Part shown: positions 1 through 5,964 of the stretch, piece by piece | Layout: every line of letters begins with the position of its first letter | Position numbering within the stretch: the first letter of the stretch is position 1 | Source of the DNA: DATLCI01 sp046714215 | Lineage (GTDB): Bacteria; Acidobacteriota; Terriglobia; Terriglobales; Acidobacteriaceae | Reading direction: 5' to 3' | DNA: 7,616 bases | NCBI GenBank assembly: GCA_046714215.1 | Contig: JBKKBM010000036.1 | Location: forward strand, 1 to 7,616 | Notes under the pieces: model-generated | Told to the model about the DNA's origin: nothing | Database searches by the model: none | Seen by the model: the letters and a program-made list of their open reading frames with translations, nothing else | Translations under genes and position numbers: made by a program

Positions 1-2
1 AA

Positions 3-111
<109 letters not shown>

Positions 112-118
<7 letters not shown>

Positions 119-162
119 ATTAATAAAGGCTCGATGGAGAAATCCATCGAGCCTTTTCCTTT
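112..162 (+). repeat. Direct repeat copy 1: 5S 3' end plus terminator
   Basis: These 51 bases hold the last 7 nt of the 5S gene (TGCCGGC), the spacer ATTAAT and the terminator hairpin. They recur at 856-906 in the same orientation, 744 bases further on, with only two differences: A125 corresponds to C869, and G139 in the loop to A883. Identity stops abruptly on the 5' side, so only the very end of the 5S gene is shared. The pair brackets the hicAB cassette and resembles attL/attR of an element inserted at an RNA gene end, though this reading is inference. Confidence 0.9.
125..162 (+). terminator. Rho-independent terminator of the rrn operon (copy 1)
   Basis: A perfect 14-bp stem (125-138 with 143-156) closes a GAAA tetraloop (139-142). 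It is followed by a T-rich run, TTTTCCTTT. It starts seven bases after the 5S rRNA and ends the rrn transcript, which also shields the hicAB genes downstream from rrn read-through. A near-identical copy lies at 870-906. Confidence 0.93.
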
Positions 163-218
163 GGCGGGATTTTTTGGGGGACGGTTTCCGATGAGGAAGA
201 AGGGGGATGGGTTCGCGG

Positions 219-224
219 TATAGT
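219..224 (+). promoter_or_regulatory. Possible -10 element for hicAB
   Basis: TATAGT matches the sigma70 -10 consensus at five of six positions and lies 21 bases before the preferred hicA start. No convincing -35 hexamer is found 16-18 bases upstream, so this is tentative. If it is used, transcription would begin near 231. That would exclude the more upstream ATG at 207 and favour the start at 246. Confidence 0.3.
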
Positions 225-233
225 GGTGGAGTC

Positions 234-240
234 GAGAGGG
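234..240 (+). promoter_or_regulatory. hicA ribosome binding site
   Basis: GAGAGGG lies five bases before the ATG at 246 and supports that start over the upstream ATG at 207, which would add 13 residues unlike the family. Confidence 0.55.
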
Positions 241-245
241 TATTC

Positions 246-506
246 ATGGTTGCGGCAGAAGGGATTCTTCAGCAGGTATTGCGTGGCACCGCGGATGCAA
301 ACATCCGTTTTTCTGACCTGCTACGCTTGCTACGGGATTTGGGGTTCGACGAACGAGTGCGCGGAAGTCACCATATCTTCTTCAAGAGTGGCATCGAAGA
401 GATCCTCAACCTGCAGCCAAAAGGCTCCCAGGCGAAGCCCTATCAAGTAAAGCAAGTGAGAAATGTTATCCTCAAGTACAAGCTGGGAGGCGCCGCCAAT
501 GCCTAA
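246..506 (+). CDS. hicA: HicA-family mRNA interferase toxin
   Basis: This is the toxin of a type II toxin-antitoxin module. HicA proteins are small dsRBD-fold ribonucleases that cleave mRNA and are neutralised by HicB. The predicted protein is 86 residues. It has the family pattern: an amphipathic N-terminal helix with NIRFSDLLRLLRDLGF (19-34), then the hallmark GSHHIFFK (40-47) whose histidine is the catalytic residue in the family. A strand around ILNLQP (53-58) and the KPYQVKQVRNVI helix (64-75) follow. Length and order fit the group that carries a short N-terminal extension before the usual HicA core. I chose the ATG at 246 because GAGAGGG precedes it and the extra residues from 207 are not family-like. 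The gene overlaps hicB by 8 bases, so the two are co-transcribed and probably translationally coupled. Nothing suggests inactivation. Confidence 0.9.
   Translation: MVAAEGILQQVLRGTADANIRFSDLLRLLRDLGFDERVRGSHHIFFKSGIEEILNLQPKGSQAKPYQVKQVRNVILKYKLGGAANA
485..490 (+). promoter_or_regulatory. hicB ribosome binding site inside hicA
   Basis: GGGAGG lies eight bases before the ATG at 499, inside the last codons of hicA. It fixes the hicB start and rules out the in-frame upstream ATG at 463. Confidence 0.65.
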
Positions 507-708
507 ATACGAGATCATCATCTACTGGAGTGATGACGACCAATCGTTTATCGCGGAGGTCCCGGAATTGCCCGGTTGCGCCGCCGATGGAAAGTCTCAC
601 CAGGACGCTTTGGCGAAAGCCGAGACCGTGATTCAGCAGTGGCTCGATACCGCGAAGGAACTTGGACGACCGATCCCGGAGCCCAAGGGGCGCTTGACCT
701 TTGCCTGA
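499..708 (+). CDS. hicB: HicB-family antitoxin (short form)
   Basis: This is the antitoxin partner that binds and blocks HicA. The protein is 69 residues and shows the partially degraded RNase H-like HicB fold. It starts with the strand YEIIIYWSDDDQSFIAEVPE (4-23), then the near-invariant LPGCAADG turn (24-31). The helix DALAKAETVIQQWLDTAKE (36-54) and the C-terminal GRPIPEPKGRL (56-66) follow. It belongs to the short HicB class that ends here and has no C-terminal ribbon-helix-helix or helix-turn-helix DNA-binding domain. Autoregulation may therefore need another factor or work weakly. The start at 499 is set by GGGAGG at 485-490 and by the family N-terminus; it overlaps the hicA stop by 8 bases. 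A small ORF begins 4 bases after the stop. Confidence 0.92.
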   Translation: MPKYEIIIYWSDDDQSFIAEVPELPGCAADGKSHQDALAKAETVIQQWLDTAKELGRPIPEPKGRLTFA

Positions 709-712
709 GTCC

Positions 713-853
713 ATGGAACCGTCCCGAAGGTGCGGCGCACCCCTCTCGGCGCAAGACCGCAAAGATTACCTCAAGGCGATCGCCGTACTCGAGCGCGAAG
801 AACCGAGCATCAGCTTGAAGAAACTACGTCGCCGACTTGGCTTGACCGGCTGA
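713..853 (+). CDS. Unrecognised 46-residue ORF after hicB
   Basis: An ORF starts at ATG 713, four bases after the hicB stop, and ends with TGA at 851-853, two bases before direct repeat copy 2. The 46-residue product is highly charged. It is mostly helix-like (QDRKDYLKAIAVLEREEP, about 14-31), then ISLKKLRRRLGLTG (33-46), which loosely resembles the first helices of a helix-turn-helix. No Shine-Dalgarno is visible, so translation would depend on coupling to hicB; a TTG at 701 is an alternative in-frame start. I do not recognise a family. It may be a third small gene of the module, or the remnant of a longer gene cut at the repeat boundary. The reading frame and charge pattern look protein-like, but so short an ORF can arise by chance. 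Confidence 0.4.
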   Translation: MEPSRRCGAPLSAQDRKDYLKAIAVLEREEPSISLKKLRRRLGLTG

Positions 854-855
854 GC

Positions 856-906
856 TGCCGGCATTAATCAAGGCTCGATGGAAAAATCCATCGAGCCTTT
901 TCCTTT
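856..906 (+). repeat. Direct repeat copy 2: displaced rrn end
   Basis: This repeats 112-162 with 49 of 51 bases identical. It includes TGCCGGC, which in copy 1 is the 3' end of the 5S rRNA, but no 5S body precedes it here. Upstream of 856 the sequence belongs to the small ORF behind hicB. It is best explained as a duplicated rrn end, either a target-site copy left by an insertion or the product of recombination between rrn ends. Confidence 0.88.
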
Positions 907-908
907 TT
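870..908 (+). terminator. Rho-independent terminator (copy 2), downstream of hicAB
   Basis: A perfect 13-bp stem (870-882 with 887-899) with an AAAA loop is followed by TTCCTTTTT. It sits 17 bases after the small ORF and would end the hicAB transcript. The outermost A-T pair of copy 1 is lost here (C869 opposite T900). It also lies at the convergent end of the reverse-strand membrane protein gene, but on that strand the following T run is poor. Confidence 0.88.
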
Positions 909-929
909 GCGGTAGGGTAGTTTCGACGA

Positions 930-1589
930 TTAATCTTTTGGCGGAGGACGTTCCTTATTCGAAGGCGCAGGGCTTTTGAGAGATAGAAGACACCCATCCT
1001 CAGTCATCAGGAGGGCTTCGAACGCGCTTCGTACCTGGTGAAACGCGATACGTGCGGACCAGAACCCTAAGAAAAAGACTACCAATGAAAACCAGAACCA
1101 TGCTGCACTAAACCTAATGCCCAACGGGTACCCGAGTGCAGGAGCAAGTACAAGGGCTCCCATGAGATTGATTGAGGTAACGAATGTTGACCATCTCCGG
1201 TCAATCCAACTGCGAACCGGCTCTGAAATGACATGAAAGCTGTAAATGACGTGAAGAGAGAGATCAAGATCCGGCCTTCGATCGGTTGGAACCCGCGACC
1301 ACAACTTGTCGCTTAGTGCCGAAGTTAGTGGGTCTTCAAAGCTCTTCGGCTTCGTAATCAAATGACGGAATAGCTCCCTCGTTATGCTTATGCTGAACAG
1401 ACTTATCAAGTATCCAAGAGGGATTGACGAGCCAGCAATAGCGGCGATGATTGCACCCTGATAGTCCTTTACTGCTTCTGCGGTCGCCTTAATATTAAAG
1501 GATCCATCCATGAGTATCCCGACGCCCAAGCTGAGAAGGAACATAAACGGCGGGACAAGAAATCGGAGTTGTCGCATTAGGTCTGACAT
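930..1589 (-). CDS. Four-helix membrane protein of unknown function
   Basis: I do not recognise this protein. With the ATG at 1589 it has 219 residues and four hydrophobic segments, at about 10-29, 45-69, 134-157 and 162-182. These form two hairpins separated by a hydrophilic stretch of about 65 residues rich in charged residues and tryptophan (80-133). The tail (about 183-219) is polar and ends in a proline/lysine-rich piece. No catalytic motif or signal peptide stands out. A GTG at 1619 would add 10 residues; neither start has a good ribosome binding site, so the N-terminus is uncertain. Base composition is lower in GC than the neighbours: three 60-base lines counted by hand gave 31, 30 and 27 G+C, against 42 in a line of the oxidase gene. 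It is divergent from the oxidase gene and convergent with hicAB, so it appears to be its own unit, possibly acquired. Confidence 0.72.
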   Translation of the reverse strand: MSDLMRQLRFLVPPFMFLLSLGVGILMDGSFNIKATAEAVKDYQGAIIAAIAGSSIPLGYLISLFSISITRELFRHLITKPKSFEDPLTSALSDKLWSRVPTDRRPDLDLSLHVIYSFHVISEPVRSWIDRRWSTFVTSINLMGALVLAPALGYPLGIRFSAAWFWFSLVVFFLGFWSARIAFHQVRSAFEALLMTEDGCLLSLKSPAPSNKERPPPKD

Positions 1590-1663
1590 ATGTATTGACA
1601 GCCTTACTCTCGTGTCCACACCTGCAGGATGTCAAGAAAATACCGCCTATTTTCTCTCTAGCC

Positions 1664-1669
1664 TATAAT
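1664..1669 (+). promoter_or_regulatory. Possible -10 element for the oxidase gene
   Basis: TATAAT is a perfect -10 hexamer 18 bases before the ATG at 1688. It would start transcription near 1676 and give a leader of about 12 bases that just contains the GAGG ribosome binding site at 1677-1680. No -35 match is seen at the expected spacing, so this rests on the -10 alone. Confidence 0.35.
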
Positions 1670-1687
1670 CCCGCGCGAGGATATCTC

Positions 1688-2902
1688 ATGAAAACCACTC
1701 GACGCCAGGCGCTCCTCGGAGGCGCTGCCATCGCTGCCGCCGCCGCTTTGCCGAATTCTTCCGCCGCTGCGCCCCTGCAAGATAAGTCGACTCCGAATCC
1801 GACTCCGGCAGGCTTGGCTTCATCCGACAACTCCCTCGCCGACGCCGTCAGCCTCTCCGACTTCGAAGAAGTCGCCCATAAACGCATGACCCACATGGCC
1901 TGGGAATATGTGAACAGCGCCGCCGCTGATCAGATTACTTTGCGCTGGAATCGGGAAGCGCTCGACAAGATCCGCCTGAACCCCCGCGTCTTGCGCGATG
2001 TCTCCAAGGTGGATACCGCGGTGAAGGTGCTCGGACAAGACTGGCCCTTTCCCGTGATGCTGGCGCCGACCGCATTGCATAAACTCGCGCATCCGGAGGG
2101 CGAGTTGGCAACCGCGAAAGGCGCCGGGGCCGCTGGCGTGACCATGGGATTGAGCACCATGTCCAGCACTACGCTCGAAGATGTAGCCAAGGCGGCCACT
2201 CAGCCTCTCTGGTTCCAGCTCTACGTGCAAAGAGACCGCGGTTTTACGGAAAGCCTGGTCGCGCGGGCGGTCGCCAGCGGCTACAAGGCGCTGGTCGTCA
2301 CCGTCGACACGCCGGTTGACGGCGCGCGCAACCGCCAGGAGCGGGCCAAGTTCCATCTGCCGCCCGAAATGGAGTTGGCCAACCTGCGCGGCCTGAAGAG
2401 AAAGTTCGGTGAGAAGCTCGATACGGAAAGGAAAGTCTTCGCCAATATCCTTCCCGACCGCCTCACCTGGAAAGACATTGAATGGTTACAGTCGGTGAGC
2501 AAGGTGCCGGTGCTGTTGAAGGGCATTCTCAATGCCGATGACGCGGACATCGCCGCCCGCAGCGGGGTAGCCGGCATCGTGGTGTCGAACCATGGAGCGC
2601 GCAATCTCGACACCGTGCCCGCCACCATCGACGCGCTGCCCCGGGTGACCGACAAAGTGGCCGGCCGTATCCCCGTCCTGATGGATGGCGGCGTCCGGCG
2701 CGGGACTGACGTACTGAAAGCGCTAGCATTGGGCGCGAACGCGGTCCTCATCGGCCGGCCGATATTTTACGGCCTGGCTACGGGCGGCGCCGACGGCGTG
2801 ACCAAGGTGCTGAACATCCTGCGTCACGAATTTGAAATGGCAATGGCGCTCTGCGGCGTGGATCGTATCGAGAAGGTAGACCGCAGCGTGCTGTGGGGGT
2901 GA
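1688..2902 (+). CDS. Tat-exported FMN-dependent alpha-hydroxy-acid oxidase/dehydrogenase
   Basis: This 404-residue enzyme belongs to the glycolate oxidase / L-lactate dehydrogenase family, which oxidises an alpha-hydroxy acid to a 2-oxo acid with FMN. Residues 1-28 form a Tat signal (TTRR at 3-6, then an alanine-rich core). A linker to about 53 leads into the TIM barrel. Compared with remembered plant glycolate oxidase, the catalytic set is complete: Tyr74, Tyr179 (in QLY), Asp207 (in TVDTP), Lys278 (in LLKG), His302 and Arg305 (in SNHGARNLD). The phosphate-binding DGGVRRGTD and GRP motifs are also present. Two pocket positions differ: Met158 where glycolate oxidase has Trp108, and Asp211 where it has Leu161. 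The substrate is therefore not assigned. The start at 1688 has GAGG seven bases upstream; an in-frame ATG at 1595 would bury the Tat signal. The mature enzyme should act outside the cytoplasm, unusual for the family. The electron acceptor is unknown and no cytochrome gene is adjacent. Confidence 0.9.
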   Translation: MKTTRRQALLGGAAIAAAAALPNSSAAAPLQDKSTPNPTPAGLASSDNSLADAVSLSDFEEVAHKRMTHMAWEYVNSAAADQITLRWNREALDKIRLNPRVLRDVSKVDTAVKVLGQDWPFPVMLAPTALHKLAHPEGELATAKGAGAAGVTMGLSTMSSTTLEDVAKAATQPLWFQLYVQRDRGFTESLVARAVASGYKALVVTVDTPVDGARNRQERAKFHLPPEMELANLRGLKRKFGEKLDTERKVFANILPDRLTWKDIEWLQSVSKVPVLLKGILNADDADIAARSGVAGIVVSNHGARNLDTVPATIDALPRVTDKVAGRIPVLMDGGVRRGTDVLKALALGANAVLIGRPIFYGLATGGADGVTKVLNILRHEFEMAMALCGVDRIEKVDRSVLWG

Positions 2903-3070
2903 ACTATTGGAACGGTTGGCGGTTCACGCGCGCGATTTTAGCGTCTTTGTCCTTCTAGGGCCGAAAGTCATCTGTTCTTTGACACGGAGCTTCATCTCCG
3001 CATTTCTTCGGGCATCAGGCGCGGGAGCGCCGCGCAGCAAGCCTTCGGTGCTGAGGTCCACCCCTGTCAA

Positions 3071-4219
3071 CTATTTTCCACGTCCATACTTCTTGAGAAC
3101 ACGCCGCAGTTCCTCGATTGAGATGGCAGAACTCTGGTGCCCGGCGAATCCGCGAACAGTAGTGGCGCGCAGCATGGAATTATAGATAGCTTCTTCGGTG
3201 GCTTCGGCTGCGGCTTGGAATAGAGGCCCAATGACTTCCTGGCGAAGCAAAGTATACGTAGCTAATGGTTGAGAGCTGTTGTGCGGCACGCGCACGGATG
3301 ACGCCGACGAAAATGCGATAACGTAGTCACCGCTGCCGTGGCCAAAGTTGGCTCCGGTACGGGCCATGCCGGCGAGCGCGCGGAAGGCCAACCGCCTCAA
3401 TTCCCAAGCACCGAGGGGAGCGTCCGTAGCAACTACGATCATGCACGAACCAGCGGCGTATGTGGCCGCAGTTGGCTTCAGATTGCCCTGCAGCCCGAGT
3501 TCCTTTGCCACGGGCACACCATCGATGGTGAGAACGCCGCTATAGTTCGTCTGCACCAGCACCCCCAGGGTGTACCGGCCGGCGGTGGGATGAGTCATTT
3601 GTCGCGAAGCTGTGCCGATGCCACCCTTGAAATCAAAGGCCTAAGTTCCTGTTCCTGCACCCACAGATCCTTCTTCCACTGGTCCCGAAGTCGCGCGACG
3701 AAGAACCTCTTGAAAGTGCTCAATCTTCAAGGGACGCTGGCGGATATCGTTGAGCCAGCCATCATTGGTTTCACCAACCACGGGATTGACAGACTGCACT
3801 TCCTCATTGCCTTTTTGTGCCAGGGTGTAGTTGGCCAGAGCAGCCGCCCCTTCCCAAACATTGAGAGTGCTAGTGAGGATGATGGGGGTCTCAAGCACTC
3901 CGAGTTCGTTTACCTGGGTGCTGCCGATCAGCTTCCCAAAGCCATTTGCCACTACTATGGCCGCGGGAACTTTGTCCTGAAACACATTGCCGGGATGGGG
4001 AATGATCGCGGTGGCCCCGGTGCGGATGGTGTCGCCTTCAATGAGAGTGAAGTGGCCTACGCGAACACCCGGCACATCGGTGATGGCGTTCAAGGGGCCG
4101 GGTTTGAATACACCTGGAGCAATGCCAAGCTCGCGGGCGCGGGGCCGCGGTTCGGCTTGCGCGTTCAAAAACAGAGAACCATTAATCAGAAGCAGAGTTA
4201 TTGCGATGAAGTTGCGCAT
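3071..4219 (-). pseudogene. Secreted P1-family (DmpA-like) aminopeptidase interrupted by an amber codon
   Basis: The reading frame encodes a DmpA/BapA-type peptidase (family P1, L-aminopeptidase/D-esterase), an enzyme that cleaves itself into alpha and beta chains. Residues 1-22 look like a Sec signal peptide ending NAQA, so the protein is exported. Family blocks follow: PGPLNAITDVPGVRVGH (about 40-56), VANGFGKLIGSTQVNELG (about 89-106), NPVVGETNDGWLNDI (about 144-158) and EEGSVGAGTGT (182-192). Codon 193 is TAG (3641-3643). The same frame then continues without shift into AFDFKGGIGTASRQ and LVQTN. The self-cleavage site AAG/SCMIVVATDAPL follows, with nucleophile Ser258, then GSGDYVIAF, ending at TAG 3071. 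Total length is 382 codons, normal for the family. The only defect is the single stop. The start at 4219 has AGGGAG four bases upstream. It could be a recent pseudogene, a sequencing error or a read-through gene. Confidence 0.88.
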
Positions 4220-4223
4220 AGGT

Positions 4224-4229
4224 CTCCCT
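4224..4229 (-). promoter_or_regulatory. Ribosome binding site of the P1 peptidase
   Basis: On the reverse strand AGGGAG lies four bases before the ATG at 4219. This is a clear Shine-Dalgarno and supports the start that gives a complete signal peptide. Confidence 0.7.
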
Positions 4230-4276
4230 GTTGATTGGCTGCAGGTGCCCGGCAGCCTTCAATGATTCTGGGCGGG

Positions 4277-4306
4277 AGTCTACGCGGATGGGACTACAAT
4301 TGCCAA
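4277..4306 (-). promoter_or_regulatory. Candidate sigma70 promoter of the P1 peptidase
   Basis: On the reverse strand TTGGCA (4301-4306, five of six -35 positions) is followed after 18 bases by TAGACT (4277-4282, four of six -10 positions). Transcription would start near 4270 and leave a leader of about 50 bases that includes the ribosome binding site. The match is moderate and the placement is inference. Confidence 0.4.
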
Positions 4307-4327
4307 TTAACCCATATTGTCTCTACT

Positions 4328-4927
4328 ATGAAAATCGTGCTCGGAATTATTTTTCTGCTTCCACTAGCGCTGCCGGGGCCGGACAAAATCAAGTTGTCAG
4401 TGCAGCAGCCGATTGGTGTGGTCATTGCCACGGAGATGGGGGAAATTCATTTGCAGTTGGATCCCGAGCGCGCTCCCGGTACCACCGCCAACTTCCTTAA
4501 GTATCTCGACGCCGGCTTCTACACCAACGGAGTCTTTCATCGCACGGTCACCACGCTGCCTGACAATCAGCCGACCAACAAAGTAAAGATTGAGGTCATT
4601 CAGGCGGGCGCGAATCCCACGCAGGCGAAGACTGGGTTTCCCGCGATCGCCCTCGAACGTACCAGCAAGAGCGGCCTCAAGCATGTCGACGGTGCCATCT
4701 CCATGGCCCGCGACGGTCCGGACACCGCGACCTCAGACTTCTTTATCTGCATCGGCGACCAGCCTGAGCTCGACTTCGGCGGCAAGCGCAATCCTGACGG
4801 GCAAGGCTTTGCCGCCTTCGGCCGCGTGACCAAAGGCATGGACGTGGTGCGCAAGATCCAGGCCGCTCCGTCCAAGGGACAGAAGCTCATTCCTCCGATA
4901 AAGATACTGAAGATCGAACGCCTCTAA
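4328..4927 (+). CDS. Exported cyclophilin-type peptidyl-prolyl cis-trans isomerase
   Basis: This 199-residue protein is a cyclophilin, which speeds prolyl bond isomerisation and helps fold proteins. Residues 1-17 form a hydrophobic signal-like segment (MKIVLGIIFLLPLALPG), so it probably works in the periplasm or anchored to the inner membrane. The cyclophilin domain spans about 29-199. It shows ERAPGTTANFLKYLDAGFY (47-65), the catalytic-arginine motif FHR (70-72), IQAGANPT (90-97), GAISMAR (121-127), SDFFICIGD (135-143) and FAAFGRVTKGMDVV (160-173). The piece LDFGGKRNPDGQGF (147-160) is longer than in human cyclophilin A and has Phe149 near the position of its cyclosporin-binding tryptophan. 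I chose ATG 4328 because it gives the signal peptide; an in-frame ATG at 4235 would bury it. No Shine-Dalgarno is seen before 4328. It is divergent from the peptidase gene. Confidence 0.9.
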   Translation: MKIVLGIIFLLPLALPGPDKIKLSVQQPIGVVIATEMGEIHLQLDPERAPGTTANFLKYLDAGFYTNGVFHRTVTTLPDNQPTNKVKIEVIQAGANPTQAKTGFPAIALERTSKSGLKHVDGAISMARDGPDTATSDFFICIGDQPELDFGGKRNPDGQGFAAFGRVTKGMDVVRKIQAAPSKGQKLIPPIKILKIERL

Positions 4928-4946
4928 ACTGCCCAATACAGTAAGT

Positions 4947-4984
4947 CCGCGGAGGAAATAGCCCGCCGCCGCGGTTCCCTTTTC
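4947..4984 (+). terminator. Weak candidate terminator after the cyclophilin gene
   Basis: CCGCGG at 4947-4952 can pair with CCGCGG at 4969-4974, followed by TTCCCTTTTC. The loop of 16 bases is long and the T run is broken by C, so this is only a possible site 20 bases past the cyclophilin stop. Confidence 0.22.
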
Positions 4985-5069
4985 AGGCGTTGTCCCAAAT
5001 CGGGTGCGAACCCTCACGTGCGCTCGGTTTCCCGGTCATTCCCCACCCATCCTCGCTGACAATAGAAGC

Positions 5070-5801
5070 ATGGCTTTCCGCATCCTGGTGGTCGAAGACT
5101 CGCTGGAAACATTGCGCCTGATGACGGCCGCCCTTCAGTCCCTGGGCATCGAAGTCCTTCCCCTGAGCGATAGTGAAGTCGCTGCGGACATCGTCAATCG
5201 GGAGGAGTTTGACGGCATCTTCCTCGACCTCGAGATGCCGAAGCTTGACGGCTTCGAACTGGCGAAAGCGGTTCGCAACTCCGCCTGGAACCGCACCACT
5301 CCCATCGTGATCGTGACTGGGAGCAGTGATCGCCGGGTGATGGCGCAGAGCTTTCAGGCGGGCGCCAATTTTTTTCTGGCCAAGCCGGTAGACCGCAAAG
5401 GGCTGGCCAGTTTACTCAACACTACGCGGGGAACCATGTTGGCGAGTCGGCGGGGGCTGCAGCGCGCGTCCCTCCAGGTGGAGTTGCGGCGCGAAGACAC
5501 GCGGTCAAATCTTCCCCTGCGCTGCGCCAATATCAGTGAACGGAATCTGTTGTTGGAAGGCGACCCCTCCCTGCGCCCCGGGGCTGAGATCAAGTTGTCG
5601 TTCGCGCTGCCCCGGCAGGCCGACCGCATCACGGTTCTGGCCACGGTCGCACGCATCGACAAGCAGGGCTGCACCGGCGTCAACTTCCGCAACCTTCGCC
5701 ATGCTGACCAGCAGCTCATCTGCACCTATATAGCGGAAGAGCTCGAAAAGACTACACGTCCGGTTTCCGGCCGCGAAGCTTCTCGAAGAAGGTTCGCCTA
5801 A
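5070..5801 (+). CDS. Receiver-PilZ two-domain response regulator
   Basis: This 243-residue protein joins an N-terminal phospho-acceptor receiver domain (about 3-118) to a C-terminal PilZ-like domain (about 126-230). The receiver has all key residues: acidic Glu9/Asp10, the phosphorylated Asp53 in FLDLEMP, Thr83 in IVIVTGSS and Lys105 in AKP. It should respond to a histidine kinase, but none is encoded nearby. The C-terminal part has an arginine pair spaced RxxxR (128-132) and a beta-rich region. It runs from LRCANISERNLLLEG (150-164) through LRPGAEIKLSFALP and ending in TGVNFRNL. PilZ domains bind cyclic di-GMP through RxxxR and (D/N)xSxxG; here the second motif reads NISERN (154-159), with Asn for the glycine. 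Binding may therefore be weak or lost. The start at 5070 begins directly with the receiver's first strand (MAFRILVVED); the ribosome binding site is poor (AGAAG). An ATG at 5004 would add 22 unrelated residues. Confidence 0.88.
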   Translation: MAFRILVVEDSLETLRLMTAALQSLGIEVLPLSDSEVAADIVNREEFDGIFLDLEMPKLDGFELAKAVRNSAWNRTTPIVIVTGSSDRRVMAQSFQAGANFFLAKPVDRKGLASLLNTTRGTMLASRRGLQRASLQVELRREDTRSNLPLRCANISERNLLLEGDPSLRPGAEIKLSFALPRQADRITVLATVARIDKQGCTGVNFRNLRHADQQLICTYIAEELEKTTRPVSGREASRRRFA

Positions 5802-5864
5802 GCGGTACACCCCGCCTTTGGCAACAGGATTTGAGCCCGATTTCCCGTATCCACTCCGACAACA

Positions 5865-5893
5865 TTGACAAGCGAATGTTTTTTTACTATACA
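5865..5893 (+). promoter_or_regulatory. Sigma70-type promoter of the TonB-dependent receptor gene
   Basis: TTGACA (5865-5870), a perfect -35 hexamer, is separated by exactly 17 bases from TATACA (5888-5893), a four-of-six -10 hexamer. Transcription would start near 5900, leaving a leader of about 65 bases before the ATG at 5965. It is the best promoter match noticed in the window. Confidence 0.6.
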
Positions 5894-5954
5894 CGGGCCT
5901 GTTCCCAGAATATAAAAAGGACTCCCAGTCCCTCAGTCCGGCCCACAACCTTAT

Positions 5955-5958
5955 GGAG
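5955..5958 (+). promoter_or_regulatory. Ribosome binding site of the TonB-dependent receptor
   Basis: GGAG lies six bases before ATG 5965. It overlaps an earlier in-frame ATG at 5953, so the later ATG is the likely start. Confidence 0.6.
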
Positions 5959-5964
5959 AAGCTT

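Noticed and set aside
1820..2356. 178-codon reverse-strand open frame, with others at 2281-2751 and 2529-2729
   Set aside because: All are antisense to the oxidase gene, whose catalytic residues are fully conserved. Their translations are rich in Arg, Gly and Ala without motifs.
3018..3031. GC-rich hairpin GGCGC-GGGA-GCGCC as a terminator between the convergent oxidase and peptidase genes
   Set aside because: The stem is only 5 bp and neither strand has a T run after it. I see no other signal in the 168-base gap 2903-3070.
2907..3185. 92-codon forward ORF after the oxidase gene
   Set aside because: Its second half is antisense to the peptidase C-terminus, its translation lacks any motif, and no ribosome binding site precedes it.
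3596..3643. Frameshift as the cause of the split peptidase, or two separate genes
   Set aside because: From the TAG at 3641-3643 to the ATG at 3596-3598 there are exactly 14 sense codons in the same frame that read as family sequence. The ATG has no ribosome binding site, so a point stop fits better.
3338..4234. 298-codon forward-strand open frame
   Set aside because: It lies antisense to the P1 peptidase, whose reverse-strand translation shows family motifs throughout. The forward translation has no recognisable domain and is a by-product of the codon pattern.
5804..5818. Short inverted repeat after the receiver-PilZ gene as a terminator
   Set aside because: Only about four base pairs can form (GCGG with CCGC) and no real T run follows.
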